55,228 bases of DNA from Desulfobacteraceae bacterium (GTDB lineage: Bacteria; Desulfobacterota; Desulfobacteria; Desulfobacterales; ETH-SRB1), in NCBI GenBank assembly GCA_028571455.1, contig JAPVVG010000208.1, forward strand, positions 1 through 55,228, given 5' to 3'. Positions 45,633-54,010 of this stretch are shown here, one piece after another. Position 1 is the stretch's first letter, and each line of letters begins with the position of its first letter. The position numbers and the translations under genes were made by a program. The notes beneath the pieces were generated by a model. The model searched no databases, had not been told where the DNA came from, and saw only the letters and a list, made by a program, of their open reading frames with translations.

Positions 45633-45970
45633 TTGAGAAGGCGGCATGTGTACCGGCGGTCGTATCCTTGATCACCTGGAGTGCGGCCTTGATGATCCCA
45701 AAAATGACATATTTTTTGTGAGATATCAGGCAAAAGGAACCTTGGGACGGCGCATTGTTGATAAAAAAGTTCCAGTTAAAGCAGGCATCCATACCCTTAC
45801 AGGATATTCAGCCCATGCGGATCAAAGCATGCTGGTCAATTGGGTAAAATCCATGCCTGAACCTCCGGGAGAGATAAGGCTGGTGCATGGGGAAGCAAAG
45901 GCAATGCAGGCGTTGAGCGGGCTTTTAAATAACGTCCGAAAACATGGATATTGATAAAGCGGGAGAAAAG

Positions 45971-46408
45971 ATGAATCTGCCTGAGATCGGTGATATAATA
46001 ACCACAAAAGAGGCCTTGGAATTATGCCGATATTTCGGGCTGGATTATTTGATTGAACGGATTGAATCCGATCCGGAAAGGTATAAGGACTGGAAGTTTG
46101 ACGGCTGCTCAGGCCTGCCGGATCAAGTAATGGGTTTTTTTACGGGCTGTGATTGGAAGGACATTACTTTCAAATGTTGTTTGCCGCACGATCTTTGTTA
46201 TGGTTATGGAGACCCGGGGAACGATATCGAGAGAAAGCGGGTGGACCTGAAGTTTTACAGCGATCTGGTGACTAAGGCAGGTATGAAAAAATGGTGCGCC
46301 TCGGCCTTTCTTGCAGGGGTGCGGATAGGTGGAGCGGAAGCATTCGGGCTGTCATTTTCATGGGGCTTTGCTATTTTGCCACAGATTTGCACAGATAGGC
46401 ACAGATAA
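45971..46408 (+). CDS. Phospholipase A2-like protein
   Basis: 145 residues from ATG 45971, which has GGGAG at 45961-45965. Residues 69-77 read CCLPHDLCY, the exact active-site motif of secreted phospholipase A2 (CCxxHDxC), with the calcium-loop-like region FDGCSGLPDQVMGFF just before and a downstream Asp in RVDLKFYSDL that may complete the dyad. No signal peptide is seen, unlike secreted PLA2s. The last residues (QICTDRHR) are translated from a CACAGAT-type repeat, so the natural C-terminus may be altered. Bacterial PLA2-like proteins are known but sparse. Confidence 0.7.
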   Translation: MNLPEIGDIITTKEALELCRYFGLDYLIERIESDPERYKDWKFDGCSGLPDQVMGFFTGCDWKDITFKCCLPHDLCYGYGDPGNDIERKRVDLKFYSDLVTKAGMKKWCASAFLAGVRIGGAEAFGLSFSWGFAILPQICTDRHR

Positions 46409-46419
46409 GTTTAAATACA

Positions 46420-46885
46420 GTAACTACTTAGGCACAGAGGGGCAAAGGCACAGTGGCACAAAGAAAAATAAAAACGTATAGAGATTTGCAGGTCTGGCAA
46501 AAATCAATGACTTTAGTTGCTGAAATATATAAGATTTCTAAAGGATTCCCCAAGGATGAAGTGTACGGATTAACCTCTCAAATGAGACGGTGTGCGATTT
46601 CAATTCCCAGCAATATGGCGGAAGGTTATGGCCGAAATTCGACTAATGATTATCTTCGTTTCCTGCGAATTGCAACAGGTTCTCTATATGAATTGCAAAC
46701 CCAGATAGAAATTTCTATGAACCTGTATTATTTGAACAGAGACGAATTCGATAAGCTATCTGAATTAAGCCGAGAGATAGAACGAATGCTTAGCAGCTTA
46801 ATCAGGAAGTTAAGCGGCAAATAGGCAAGACAACTATGTGCCTCTGTGCCTTTGCCCCTCTGCCCCTCTGTGCCTGAGTAGTTAC
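46420..46885 (+). mobile_element. 466-bp unit: four-helix-bundle gene between long inverted repeats
   Basis: Left arm 46420-46460 begins GTAACTACTTAGGCACAGAG. Right arm 46837-46885 is its reverse complement with two mismatches and one 8-base duplication. Arms are about 41-49 bp. The only gene inside is the S23-family ORF at 46453-46824, whose start codon lies within the left arm. No transposase. The arm sequence belongs to the dispersed GTGCCTTTGTG repeat group. No clear target duplication flanks it. Confidence 0.75.
46453..46824 (+). CDS. Four-helix-bundle (S23-type) protein
   Basis: 123 residues, GTG start at 46453 inside the left inverted repeat. TYRDLQVWQKSMTLVAEIYK, SQMRRCAISIPSNMAEGYGR (SIPSNMAEG at 50-58) and RFLRIATGSLYELQTQIEI are the family signature. 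It is only distantly similar to the copy at 45189, so the two are not a recent duplication. No known catalytic residues. The GTG start has no obvious Shine-Dalgarno. Confidence 0.9.
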   Translation: MAQRKIKTYRDLQVWQKSMTLVAEIYKISKGFPKDEVYGLTSQMRRCAISIPSNMAEGYGRNSTNDYLRFLRIATGSLYELQTQIEISMNLYYLNRDEFDKLSELSREIERMLSSLIRKLSGK

Positions 46886-47009
46886 AAGATCCGTATATGA
46901 TAATAAAAAAAAAGAATAAATTTAGCTGCTGATTTATGAGAATTTTTGCTTGACATAATACAAAAGTAGGCTCTATTATGGAAACGAGGACTCCAAAAAG
47001 GAAGTATAT

Positions 47010-48173
47010 ATGGAAACAATAACCCGCTTTTTCCGGGATACAAAACAGAGCTTTTTTTTGTTTGGACCACGAGGTACCGGGAAATCTACATGGGTTCATG
47101 AAAATCTAAAGAACGCCCTGTTTATTGACCTGCTCGCGCCGGAAGTCTTTCGAGCTTACTCAGCCAAACCGGAGAGACTGCGTGAAGTTTCTGAAGCATA
47201 TAAATCAGGAGGCACAATTGTTATAGATGAAATTCAAAAAATACCCGAGCTTTTGGATGTGGTTCATCAGCTTATGGAACAGCGCTATGACTGGCGTTTT
47301 ATATTGACAGGATCAAGCGCAAGAAAGCTAAAACAGACAGGGGTTGATTTGTTGGCAGGACGTGCGGTGGTTAAAACCATGCATCCGTTTATGGCGGCAG
47401 AGCTTGGCAGCCTGTTTTCTTTGGAAAAGGCCCTTACTATAGGATTGGTTCCTTTGGTATTGGGCGCACCAAGCCCAAAAGAAACAGTCAGCGCTTATGT
47501 CGCTCTTTATCTAAAAGAAGAAGTTCAAATGGAAGGCCTTGTCCGTAATATCGGCGCCTTCAGCCGGTTTTTGGAAGCCATCAGCTTTTCCCATGGAGCT
47601 GTTTTAAATATCTCCGAAGTTGCCAGAGATTGCCAGGTTGAGCGCAAAACGGTTGAAGGTTATATTTCAATTCTTGAAGACTTGCTTCTATCCTTTCGCA
47701 TACCTGTTTTTACAAAACGGGCCAAACGGCATTTGTCATTTCATCCCAAATTTTACTATTTTGATGCGGGGGTTTTCAGGTCGGTCCGCCCTGCCGGACC
47801 AATAGACAGCCCTCAGGAAATCGACGGAGCTGCAATAGAAGGCCTTGTCGCTCAGCATCTCAGAGCGTGGAATTACTATAGTGGAGGGAGTTGCAATCTT
47901 TACTTCTGGCGGACAAAATCAGGAAATGAAGTTGACTTTGTGGTTTACGGAAAGGACACCTTTTGTGCCATAGAAGTTAAAAACACGATAAGAATACAAT
48001 CAAAAATGCTTAAAGGTTTGATTGCTTTTAAAGAAGATTATCCTGAGGCACAAGCCTGTCTGTTGTACCGTGGCAAAGAGCGCCTTAAAATAAAAGATAT
48101 CTTGTGTATGCCATGCGAAGAGTTCCTGATGAACCTGAAACCAGATAAAAAAACAGTATGCGGTATGAAGTAA
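47010..48173 (+). CDS. DUF4143-type AAA ATPase
   Basis: 387 residues. N-terminal AAA_14 domain: Walker A GPRGTGKST (19-27), Walker B TIVIDEIQKIPELLD and RFILTGSSARKLK (sensor 1). C-terminal DUF4143 restriction-like domain with GAAIEGLVAQHLRAW and the nuclease-like NEVDFVVYGKDTFCAIEVKN. AAGGA precedes ATG 47010. Such proteins are common, mobile and of unclear function; DNA-processing or toxin-like roles have been suggested. It is a stand-alone gene in the insertion-rich stretch. Confidence 0.88.
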   Translation: METITRFFRDTKQSFFLFGPRGTGKSTWVHENLKNALFIDLLAPEVFRAYSAKPERLREVSEAYKSGGTIVIDEIQKIPELLDVVHQLMEQRYDWRFILTGSSARKLKQTGVDLLAGRAVVKTMHPFMAAELGSLFSLEKALTIGLVPLVLGAPSPKETVSAYVALYLKEEVQMEGLVRNIGAFSRFLEAISFSHGAVLNISEVARDCQVERKTVEGYISILEDLLLSFRIPVFTKRAKRHLSFHPKFYYFDAGVFRSVRPAGPIDSPQEIDGAAIEGLVAQHLRAWNYYSGGSCNLYFWRTKSGNEVDFVVYGKDTFCAIEVKNTIRIQSKMLKGLIAFKEDYPEAQACLLYRGKERLKIKDILCMPCEEFLMNLKPDKKTVCGMK

Positions 48174-48867
48174 GGAGTAAACAGAGCAAAGAATCCGTGG
48201 CAAAAAAATATGACGAAACCCACAACCACAATCCCCATCGCTTCAATCATCCTTGATGAAGATATCTATCCGAGAAAGGGGATCGATCCCAGGCGTGTCG
48301 GCATATTCGCCGAAAATATCAGAGATGGCTTCAAATTTGAGCCTATTGAAGTGGAGCCTGACCCCGGCAAGCCCGGCAGATACCGTCTGCTTGATGGCGC
48401 CCACAGATGGGGTGCCTACAAGACAACCGGGGTAACAGAGGTCGAAGCAGTCATAAAGAATCTTGATGGGGAAGATCCACTCCTCTACGCCGCAAAAAAA
48501 GCCATTGGCCCGAAACAGTTGACAGAAGATGAGGCAAGAGACACGGCGCGACGCGCATACACCAGAAACTCCAGTCTCAGCTCCGCGGATATCGGAAAGG
48601 CCATCGGACGCGCGAGACGAACTGTGAACTCTTACATAGCAGACCTTAAAACTATAACCCAGATGGGCATGGACATCAAGATATTCCGCATGAATCGCCT
48701 CGGTATTCCCCAGGACAGGATTGCAAAGAGATTGGGACAAGCCAGGGAGGTGATCCGTGACCATTTGGCGAAAATGGCAGTATTGCCAAATCCGCCAAAT
48801 ACAGATTTGTCCAAAGGCTTCACCGTTTCTCAGGTAGCAGAAAAACACGGCTGGACAGAACCAATGG

Positions 48868-48970
48868 CCTGCCCGCAATGCCTTTGCATGGATTTATCGA
48901 TGTGCCGGAATTGAGTGCCTGCAAATGCGGTTGTACTATATCAACTTAATTACAACGCATGGCAGGCGGG
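48868..48970. repeat. GC-rich palindromic repeat inserted in a coding gene (copy 1)
   Basis: 103 bp starting CCTGCCCGCAATGCCTTTG and ending ACGCATGGCAGGCGGG, followed by TCT. The ends match the copy at 1165-1265; the middle does not. Deleting it restores ATGG-TCTGG and a continuous ParB-family protein, so both boundaries are exact to the base. Confidence 0.85.
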
Positions 48971-49092
48971 TCTGGTCGCTGGCTCTCGATAACAAAGAAG
49001 ACCTTGAAAGATTCAAGGAACTCGGCTGGGGATTGAGGACATGGGATCAGTGGGAATGGAACGATTGCGACAAAAGATTCGGAGATGATTGG

Positions 49093-49171
49093 CCTGCCCG
49101 CCATCGCTCTCGTCCAACGGAGGCAGTCAGCGTTGCTTATGATTTTCGCTCAGGCGAGGCGGGCGGGCGGG
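49093..49171. repeat. GC-rich palindromic repeat inserted in a coding gene (copy 2)
   Basis: 79 bp starting CCTGCCCGCCATCGC and ending GGCGAGGCGGGCGGGCGGG. It interrupts the same gene about 120 bases further on. The sequence following does not continue the protein directly, so a deletion accompanied or followed the insertion. Confidence 0.75.
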
Positions 49172-49526
49172 ATTTTCAGAGCAAACCGGCGGCAGAAGAA
49201 TCCGGCAAAGGGGCAATCCTTATAGACGACTACCTCCGGATTCTGAACAAAACCGGCTGGCAGCACACCCACATCATCCAGGCCCCCATGTCCGCGCAAC
49301 GCTTCAGCGCAGTGGTCGTCGCCGCAATGCAGAAAAAAAGAATACTTGGTGTTACAAGCAGGTATGTGATAGTCCTGAAACAAATTGGATAGGGAAAATA
49401 CAGCCGAAAAAATATGGGGGTCGGACCACGCTATCGGGCTGAAATAGCAGGGAAATCTTCTAAGATGAGGCTTTTTTGTAAAATGGCATAAAACAAAAGG
49501 AAAGTCAAGCAAATACAGACAATTAA

Positions 49527-49685
49527 ATGATATTTTGCACTACTTTTAAGAAAAATATATTGGCCGAAATAGCAACAATTTCAAGGGGAGTTGAAAGAAT
49601 TCGGGCGAAACTTGAACGAGAATTCAGTTTAGCAAACATCGCAAAGAAATACCTACAATTTTATCGTCAAATAATGGAACAATAA
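49527..49685 (+). pseudogene. 3' remnant of a family 4 glycosyltransferase
   Basis: A 52-codon frame. Its last 35 residues read GVERIRAKLEREFSLANIAK then KYLQFYRQIMEQ, the usual last helix of GT4 proteins. The upstream part (MIFCTTFKKNIL) has no similarity, so a tail fragment is fused to other sequence. The next GT2 gene begins at the base after its stop. Confidence 0.7.
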
Positions 49686-50423
49686 ATGATATCAGAGAAT
49701 CCAAAAATATCTATTATTACTGTATGTTATAATGCTGAAAAAACGATAGAGAATACTATAAGATCTGTTATTTCGCAAACCTATAAATATATTGAATATA
49801 TTATTATTGACGGTGATTCGACCGATGGCACATTAAACATTATCAAACGATACAAAGATAATATCGACGTTTTGATTTCAGAAAAAGATAACGGCATCTA
49901 TGATGCAATGAATAAAGGTATTAAAGCATCTAGCGGGGATATCCTATATTTCCTAAATTCGGATGATGTTTTTTATAACGCATCAATAGTGGAAAAAATT
50001 GTTGAAGTTTTTTTAGAAAACCCTGCAAATAAAATAGTTTATGGCAAAATCATAGTAGGGAACAATACGTTACGAAATACAAATTTATCTCAGCAACACA
50101 ATCCTTATCTAAAAAATAAAATTGATCTTTTTGTCAAAGGAATGTGCCATCAAAGTTTCTTTTCCAAAAAAGATGTTTTTAACATTACAGGATTGTTTAA
50201 TTTAAAATATAAAATCTCCGCTGATTTCGACTGGGCAGTAAAACTATTTCAAAATGAAATCCCAATGGTTTATATAGATAATCCAATTGCTTTTTATAAC
50301 CCTGAAGGTATTAGCCACAAAAATATCAAGTTGCGAAGAAATGAAAAACAAAAAATAATATTTCAAAACAGCACACTCTTTGACCTGATAAGATTTAGTT
50401 TTCGTAGGATAAAATATATTTAA
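49686..50423 (+). CDS. Family 2 glycosyltransferase (WcaA-like)
   Basis: 245 residues. PKISIITVCYNAEKTIENTI then YIEYIIIDGDSTDGTLNIIK (nucleotide binding) and the DxD-equivalent YFLNSDDVFYNASI. MCHQSFFSKKDVF and YKISADFDWAVKLF (catalytic Asp region) are typical of GT2 enzymes that follow family-4 enzymes in O-antigen clusters. Cytosolic, no membrane helix. The start ATG 49686 abuts the GT4 remnant's stop. Confidence 0.9.
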   Translation: MISENPKISIITVCYNAEKTIENTIRSVISQTYKYIEYIIIDGDSTDGTLNIIKRYKDNIDVLISEKDNGIYDAMNKGIKASSGDILYFLNSDDVFYNASIVEKIVEVFLENPANKIVYGKIIVGNNTLRNTNLSQQHNPYLKNKIDLFVKGMCHQSFFSKKDVFNITGLFNLKYKISADFDWAVKLFQNEIPMVYIDNPIAFYNPEGISHKNIKLRRNEKQKIIFQNSTLFDLIRFSFRRIKYI

Positions 50424-50482
50424 AACCACTCTCAAAAACCCTTTTTCAACTTGTCGCTTGACATCGTAGGAATAATTCTAAA

Positions 50483-51598
50483 TTGAAAATTCTTGTATTA
50501 ACTAAAAGACAGACAACTCACAATGATATCATTGATAAGCGATTTGGAAGAAGTTGGGAAATACCCTATGGACTATCAGAATTGGGGCATAGCGTCCGTG
50601 TTATCTGCTTAAGTTATCAAAACAAAGATGAAGGTGTTCTTCTAATAGAAGAAAACATATCTGGAAATGATATTGAATGGCATTCTTTTAACATCGGAAA
50701 AACAAAAATATGTGGGATATTAAAATACTACAGAAAAGTTTTTCACCTTGCTAAAAAAATCAAACCTGATGTTATTATATCGATGTCAGATTCTGTCTAC
50801 ACGATCTTGGGGAATATAATATCCAAAAAAATTCAATGTAAACACATCACTGATCTGCAAGACAATTATGAAGCTTATGATTCAGCAAGAATCCCCGGTA
50901 TTATACCTTTATTTCGCAAAGCCATAAGGGACTGTGACGGGTTGGTCTGCGTCAGCGACCTTCTTTTGAACAAGATAAAAAATGAATGCGATCTAACTAA
51001 GACCCGCACGATAACTTTGATCAACGGCGTATCAAAAAAACGATTTTTTCCCAAAGATAAAGTAGCATGCAGAAAAAAGCTTAATCTGCCGGAACACTGT
51101 CGGCTTCTGGGCATTGCCGGAGCTTTATATAAAGACCACGGTATTAATACAGTATTTGACGGTTTCGGCAATCTATCAAAAGATTGTCCGGATATCCATT
51201 TGGCTGTTGCCGGGCCAAGGGATATAAACATTCCCAACCTTCCGAAAATACATGATATAGGATTTCTTAGTCATAATAATATCCCTATCTTTTTTAATGC
51301 TCTGGATCTTGCCATTATATGCAATAAAAACTCTTTACAGTATTCTTATGGTTTCCCGATAAAAACATTCGAAATACTCGCTTGTGAAACGCCCTTAATC
51401 GCAACAAAAATGGGGCCGTTAGAACACTTTCTAAAAGAGTATCCTCAAAATCTATATGAACAAGGAAACATTAATAGTTTCATCTCGACCGTTCAAGAAC
51501 AATTAAGCACCCCCACCAAAATCAAAATACCAATAATTACATGGAACGATTTGGTAAAAGAATTAGAAACCCTTTTAAAATCGTTTCAAACAAAATAA
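50483..51598 (+). CDS. Family 4 glycosyltransferase
   Basis: 371 residues, TTG start (KILVLTKRQTTHNDIIDKRF). GT-B fold: the N-terminal domain has WEIPYGLSELGHSVRVICLS, and the C-terminal domain has CRLLGIAGALYKDHGINTVF, HDIGFLSHNNIPIFFNALDL and SYGFPIKTFEILACETPLIA, the donor-binding E-x7-E region. It lies 60 bases after the GT2 gene. Sugar specificity unknown. TAGGA upstream is a weak ribosome site. Confidence 0.88.
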   Translation: MKILVLTKRQTTHNDIIDKRFGRSWEIPYGLSELGHSVRVICLSYQNKDEGVLLIEENISGNDIEWHSFNIGKTKICGILKYYRKVFHLAKKIKPDVIISMSDSVYTILGNIISKKIQCKHITDLQDNYEAYDSARIPGIIPLFRKAIRDCDGLVCVSDLLLNKIKNECDLTKTRTITLINGVSKKRFFPKDKVACRKKLNLPEHCRLLGIAGALYKDHGINTVFDGFGNLSKDCPDIHLAVAGPRDINIPNLPKIHDIGFLSHNNIPIFFNALDLAIICNKNSLQYSYGFPIKTFEILACETPLIATKMGPLEHFLKEYPQNLYEQGNINSFISTVQEQLSTPTKIKIPIITWNDLVKELETLLKSFQTK

Positions 51599-51670
51599 TA
51601 AAATATGTTTTCTTTCGGTGTAGTTAAAACTATATTTGAGTTCGTTTTGGTTTGGACACAAATATTAAAA

Positions 51671-51973
51671 TCATGCTTGTTTTTTCATCTGAACAACTTT
51701 CTCACATAATTGTGAAAATGCAATTGCCGATGATCTTCTATAAAATTTTGTCACAGCTATCTTGTATCCAGAGTTCCGAAAGCGGTCAGCAAGCATCGGT
51801 TCCTTTGCAAGCCTCTCAATTGCTTTCGCAATCTCATCAGGTGACCGTTTATTAACCAGCAATCCTGTTTCCTCATGCTTTACTGAGTCAACGACACCCC
51901 CTACCTGAGTCGTAATAACTGGAGTCTTTACCACCATTGCTTCTAAAATAGCAAGACCCTGCCTTATCTGAGC
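51671..51973 (-). pseudogene. C-terminal remnant of a second family 4 glycosyltransferase
   Basis: The - strand frame from just after the methyltransferase stop (51974) reads AQIRQGLAILEAMVVKTPVI, then VVDSVKHEETGLLVNKRSPD and a tail ending CEKVVQMKKQA. It is about three-quarters identical in this region to the end of the intact GT4 at 52723-53988, so it is the leftover of a duplicated gene. The other three quarters are missing. Confidence 0.85.
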
Positions 51974-52726
51974 TTATTTAGAACCCGCATCCGCCCTTTC
52001 CGGTTGCCTCCTTAGCAGGAAGATCATTGTCGGGATAATCGGGAACAACAATCGAAGAATAAACCTCGGCGCTTTAAGAACAAGCCTCGCCGGAAAACTT
52101 ACAGACTCCACATCGGCCATGATTCGCATCGCTTCAAAGGACTGCTGGACATAGTTCAGCCCTATCTCTTCAAATAAACTGGTCAGCTCGAAATGACTCG
52201 TTGGGTTACAGTCATACACTTCGCCTCGACCAATTAAACGGACATAAGAAGAACGAAGACTTTGCGGGAGCCAGCTTAACAGAGGCAACTTAAAATGAGG
52301 TTCAATTAACCGCCACCGATTCGGAACAGCGAAATAGCACCACCCGTCCTCCTTCAAAACCCTATGGATTTCCCCCAAATGGTTTAACTGGGATTTTCGA
52401 TCACCTACATGCTCCATGACATGGTTAGAAATTACGGCATCGAACGATTTATTCTCAAACGGAAGCGCAGTATCGTTTACTTGAACAAAGCGAAAGCCAT
52501 CTCGAACCTGAAGTTGGTCTGTCACATCCACTGCAATCACCTTCCCCTCTGGACCAACGCATTTTGAAAAATGGTTGGCAATAATGCCCGAGCCAGTGCC
52601 CACTTCAAGCACTCGCGCTCCCTTTAGTGCCAATACCATCGATAGGATAGCCTCAATCTTATGTGCTTTCTCTTGCCTTGAATTTTTGTCTAAAGCTGCG
52701 TATGGCTTTCGCACACTTGTATTCAT
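51974..52726 (-). CDS. SAM-dependent methyltransferase
   Basis: 250 residues. GARVLEVGTGSGIIANHFSK is motif I, EGKVIAVDVTDQLQ motif II, and SFDAVISNHVMEHVGDR motif IV. GEIHRVLKEDGWCYFAVPNR follows. A hydrophobic, basic C-terminus (VLKAPRFILRLLFPIIPTMIFLL) suggests membrane association. It overlaps the upstream GT4 gene by ATGA, indicating translational coupling. Its stop is followed directly, in frame, by the GT4 remnant. Confidence 0.88.
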   Translation of the reverse strand: MNTSVRKPYAALDKNSRQEKAHKIEAILSMVLALKGARVLEVGTGSGIIANHFSKCVGPEGKVIAVDVTDQLQVRDGFRFVQVNDTALPFENKSFDAVISNHVMEHVGDRKSQLNHLGEIHRVLKEDGWCYFAVPNRWRLIEPHFKLPLLSWLPQSLRSSYVRLIGRGEVYDCNPTSHFELTSLFEEIGLNYVQQSFEAMRIMADVESVSFPARLVLKAPRFILRLLFPIIPTMIFLLRRQPERADAGSK

Positions 52727-53988
52727 CTTTCCCCATCCCTATTTACAACTCTTCGAGAGCCTTTTGACTGAATCATGCGCTCGAATAGGGCTGAAAAAGA
52801 TTTTGCAGAAGATGTCCTGGAAAATTTATTCACAGCTACCTTATATCCTTGTCCACGCAGACAATCTGCAAGTGAAGGTTCTCGCACAAGTCGCTCAATA
52901 GCTTTCACAATCTCATCTGGCGACCGTTCATTTACAAGCAACCCTGTTTCCTCGTGTCTTACTGAGTCAACGATACCACCTACCCGCGTCGTAATAACAG
53001 GAGTCTTTGCCACCATTGCTTCAATAACAGTTAGACCCTGCGCTTCAATCCACCCATCACTTGCAGCTCTTGATGGACCAATAAAGATATCACCGGCAGC
53101 CAGATAGGCTGAAACGTCATCTGGTTTGACCCAACCGGTAAATATCACACGATCTGAAAGTCCAAATGTCTTAGTCAAACCTTCCAAATAAGGCCGATCT
53201 TGCCCCTCTCCTATAATCAATGCAGTAATATCAGGAAATCTGGGAACCAGGATAGCAACTGCTCTAATCAGGTCTTCCACACCTTTTTCTTCCACAACTC
53301 GTCCAACAAAAATAAGTAAGGGTCCATCCCCATGTCTATACCGATTCCTCAGATCCCCTGATGATGGGGATGATTTTGCTCTATGTGTTGTAACTCCCAT
53401 TGGAATTCGGTGTAATTCTTGCAAATCCGGCGCAATTTCGCTCACAGCTCTCTCTGTCACTGAACTGTTAACGGTTACGGCATCTGCATGACGAAACGTA
53501 AGGCGTTTGAACTTGGTTAATAAAGAGCTTTGAAGGCCGAAAACATCTCCGCCATGCACTGTAGTAACATGAGGAATCCCTAAAAAACCGGCTGTCAATA
53601 TACCGGTAAATCCTTGCGGCAAAATCCAGTGTGAGTGCAACAGGTCGTATTTCCTTTCGATCAACCTGAAAAAAAGATTTAAGCACTCAGATGTCACCAA
53701 AGCAGGCAATTTGAGATAATTTGTTCGATCTTTCCGGAGATTGATGAGTGCACCACCTTGATAGCAAACGGTTTCTAATACCGACGGCCACAAATATCGA
53801 AATCGTTCGACCTTGACACCTTCTATGGTTTCTCTTAAAGCTGCTCCATCGGCATGCGGCGCAAGTACGTCAATCTGCCAGTCAAGTTGCTGGAGGTCCT
53901 GAGTTAATTGTAAAACAAAAGGGGTTGTGCTATCGCCGATCCATCTGGGGAAATTAGAGGTCACACACAGAATCCGACCACGTATCAT
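52723..53988 (-). CDS. Family 4 glycosyltransferase
   Basis: 421 residues, full length. N-terminal GT-B domain with GRILCVTSNFPRWIGDSTTP, HSHWILPQGFTGILTA (the catalytic-type His region) and TVHGGDVFGLQ. C-terminal domain with GPLLIFVGRVVEEKGVEDLI, VIFTGWVKPDDVSAYLAAGD and EAQGLTVIEAMVAKTPVITT (E-x7-E). The closely similar tail at 51671-51973 is a decayed paralogue. Second of three genes in the same direction (GT2, GT4, methyltransferase). Confidence 0.92.
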   Translation of the reverse strand: MIRGRILCVTSNFPRWIGDSTTPFVLQLTQDLQQLDWQIDVLAPHADGAALRETIEGVKVERFRYLWPSVLETVCYQGGALINLRKDRTNYLKLPALVTSECLNLFFRLIERKYDLLHSHWILPQGFTGILTAGFLGIPHVTTVHGGDVFGLQSSLLTKFKRLTFRHADAVTVNSSVTERAVSEIAPDLQELHRIPMGVTTHRAKSSPSSGDLRNRYRHGDGPLLIFVGRVVEEKGVEDLIRAVAILVPRFPDITALIIGEGQDRPYLEGLTKTFGLSDRVIFTGWVKPDDVSAYLAAGDIFIGPSRAASDGWIEAQGLTVIEAMVAKTPVITTRVGGIVDSVRHEETGLLVNERSPDEIVKAIERLVREPSLADCLRGQGYKVAVNKFSRTSSAKSFSALFERMIQSKGSRRVVNRDGER

Positions 53989-54010
53989 CTTGTTTCCTTA
54001 AACCAGTTTT

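Larger units (their letters stand above)
44630..45954 (+). pseudogene. MBL-fold RNA/DNA-processing-type gene split by an S23 element
   Basis: N-terminal part (44630 to about 45022) is a metallo-beta-lactamase start: KIEHLGAKNCVTGSCHLV, LVDCGKDYG and the metal motif FLTHAHIDHIGRVP. It is then cut by TTTAGGG repeats and a four-helix-bundle gene. C-terminal part (about 45640-45954) resumes with GGMCTGGRILDHL, then YQAKGTLGRRI and HTLTGYSAHADQSMLVNW, the beta-CASP/RMMBL end. Together they give about 240 residues where the family has over 450, so the middle was lost. Not functional as one protein. Confidence 0.85.
48210..49392 (+). pseudogene. ParB-domain/DNA-methyltransferase gene broken by two palindromic insertions
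   Basis: The N-terminal 218 codons read as a ParB N-domain (IPIASIILDEDIYPRKG, RYRLLDGAHRWGAYK) plus helix-turn-helix segments and end GFTVSQVAEKHGWTEPM. Then a 103-bp palindromic insert (48868-48970) shifts the frame. Removing it joins EPM to VWSLALDNKEDLERFKELGW, and the frame continues to FGDDWP. A second insert (49093-49171) follows, and after it only the C-terminal part (LRILNKTGWQHTHIIQAPMS...VIVLKQIG) remains. The catalytic middle expected in this ParB-methyltransferase family is absent. Confidence 0.75.

Noticed and set aside
45189..46824. Diversity-generating retroelement suggested by two Avd-like four-helix-bundle genes
   Set aside because: No reverse transcriptase, template/variable repeat pair or C-type-lectin target gene is visible; the S23 family is broad, so Avd identity is unsupported.
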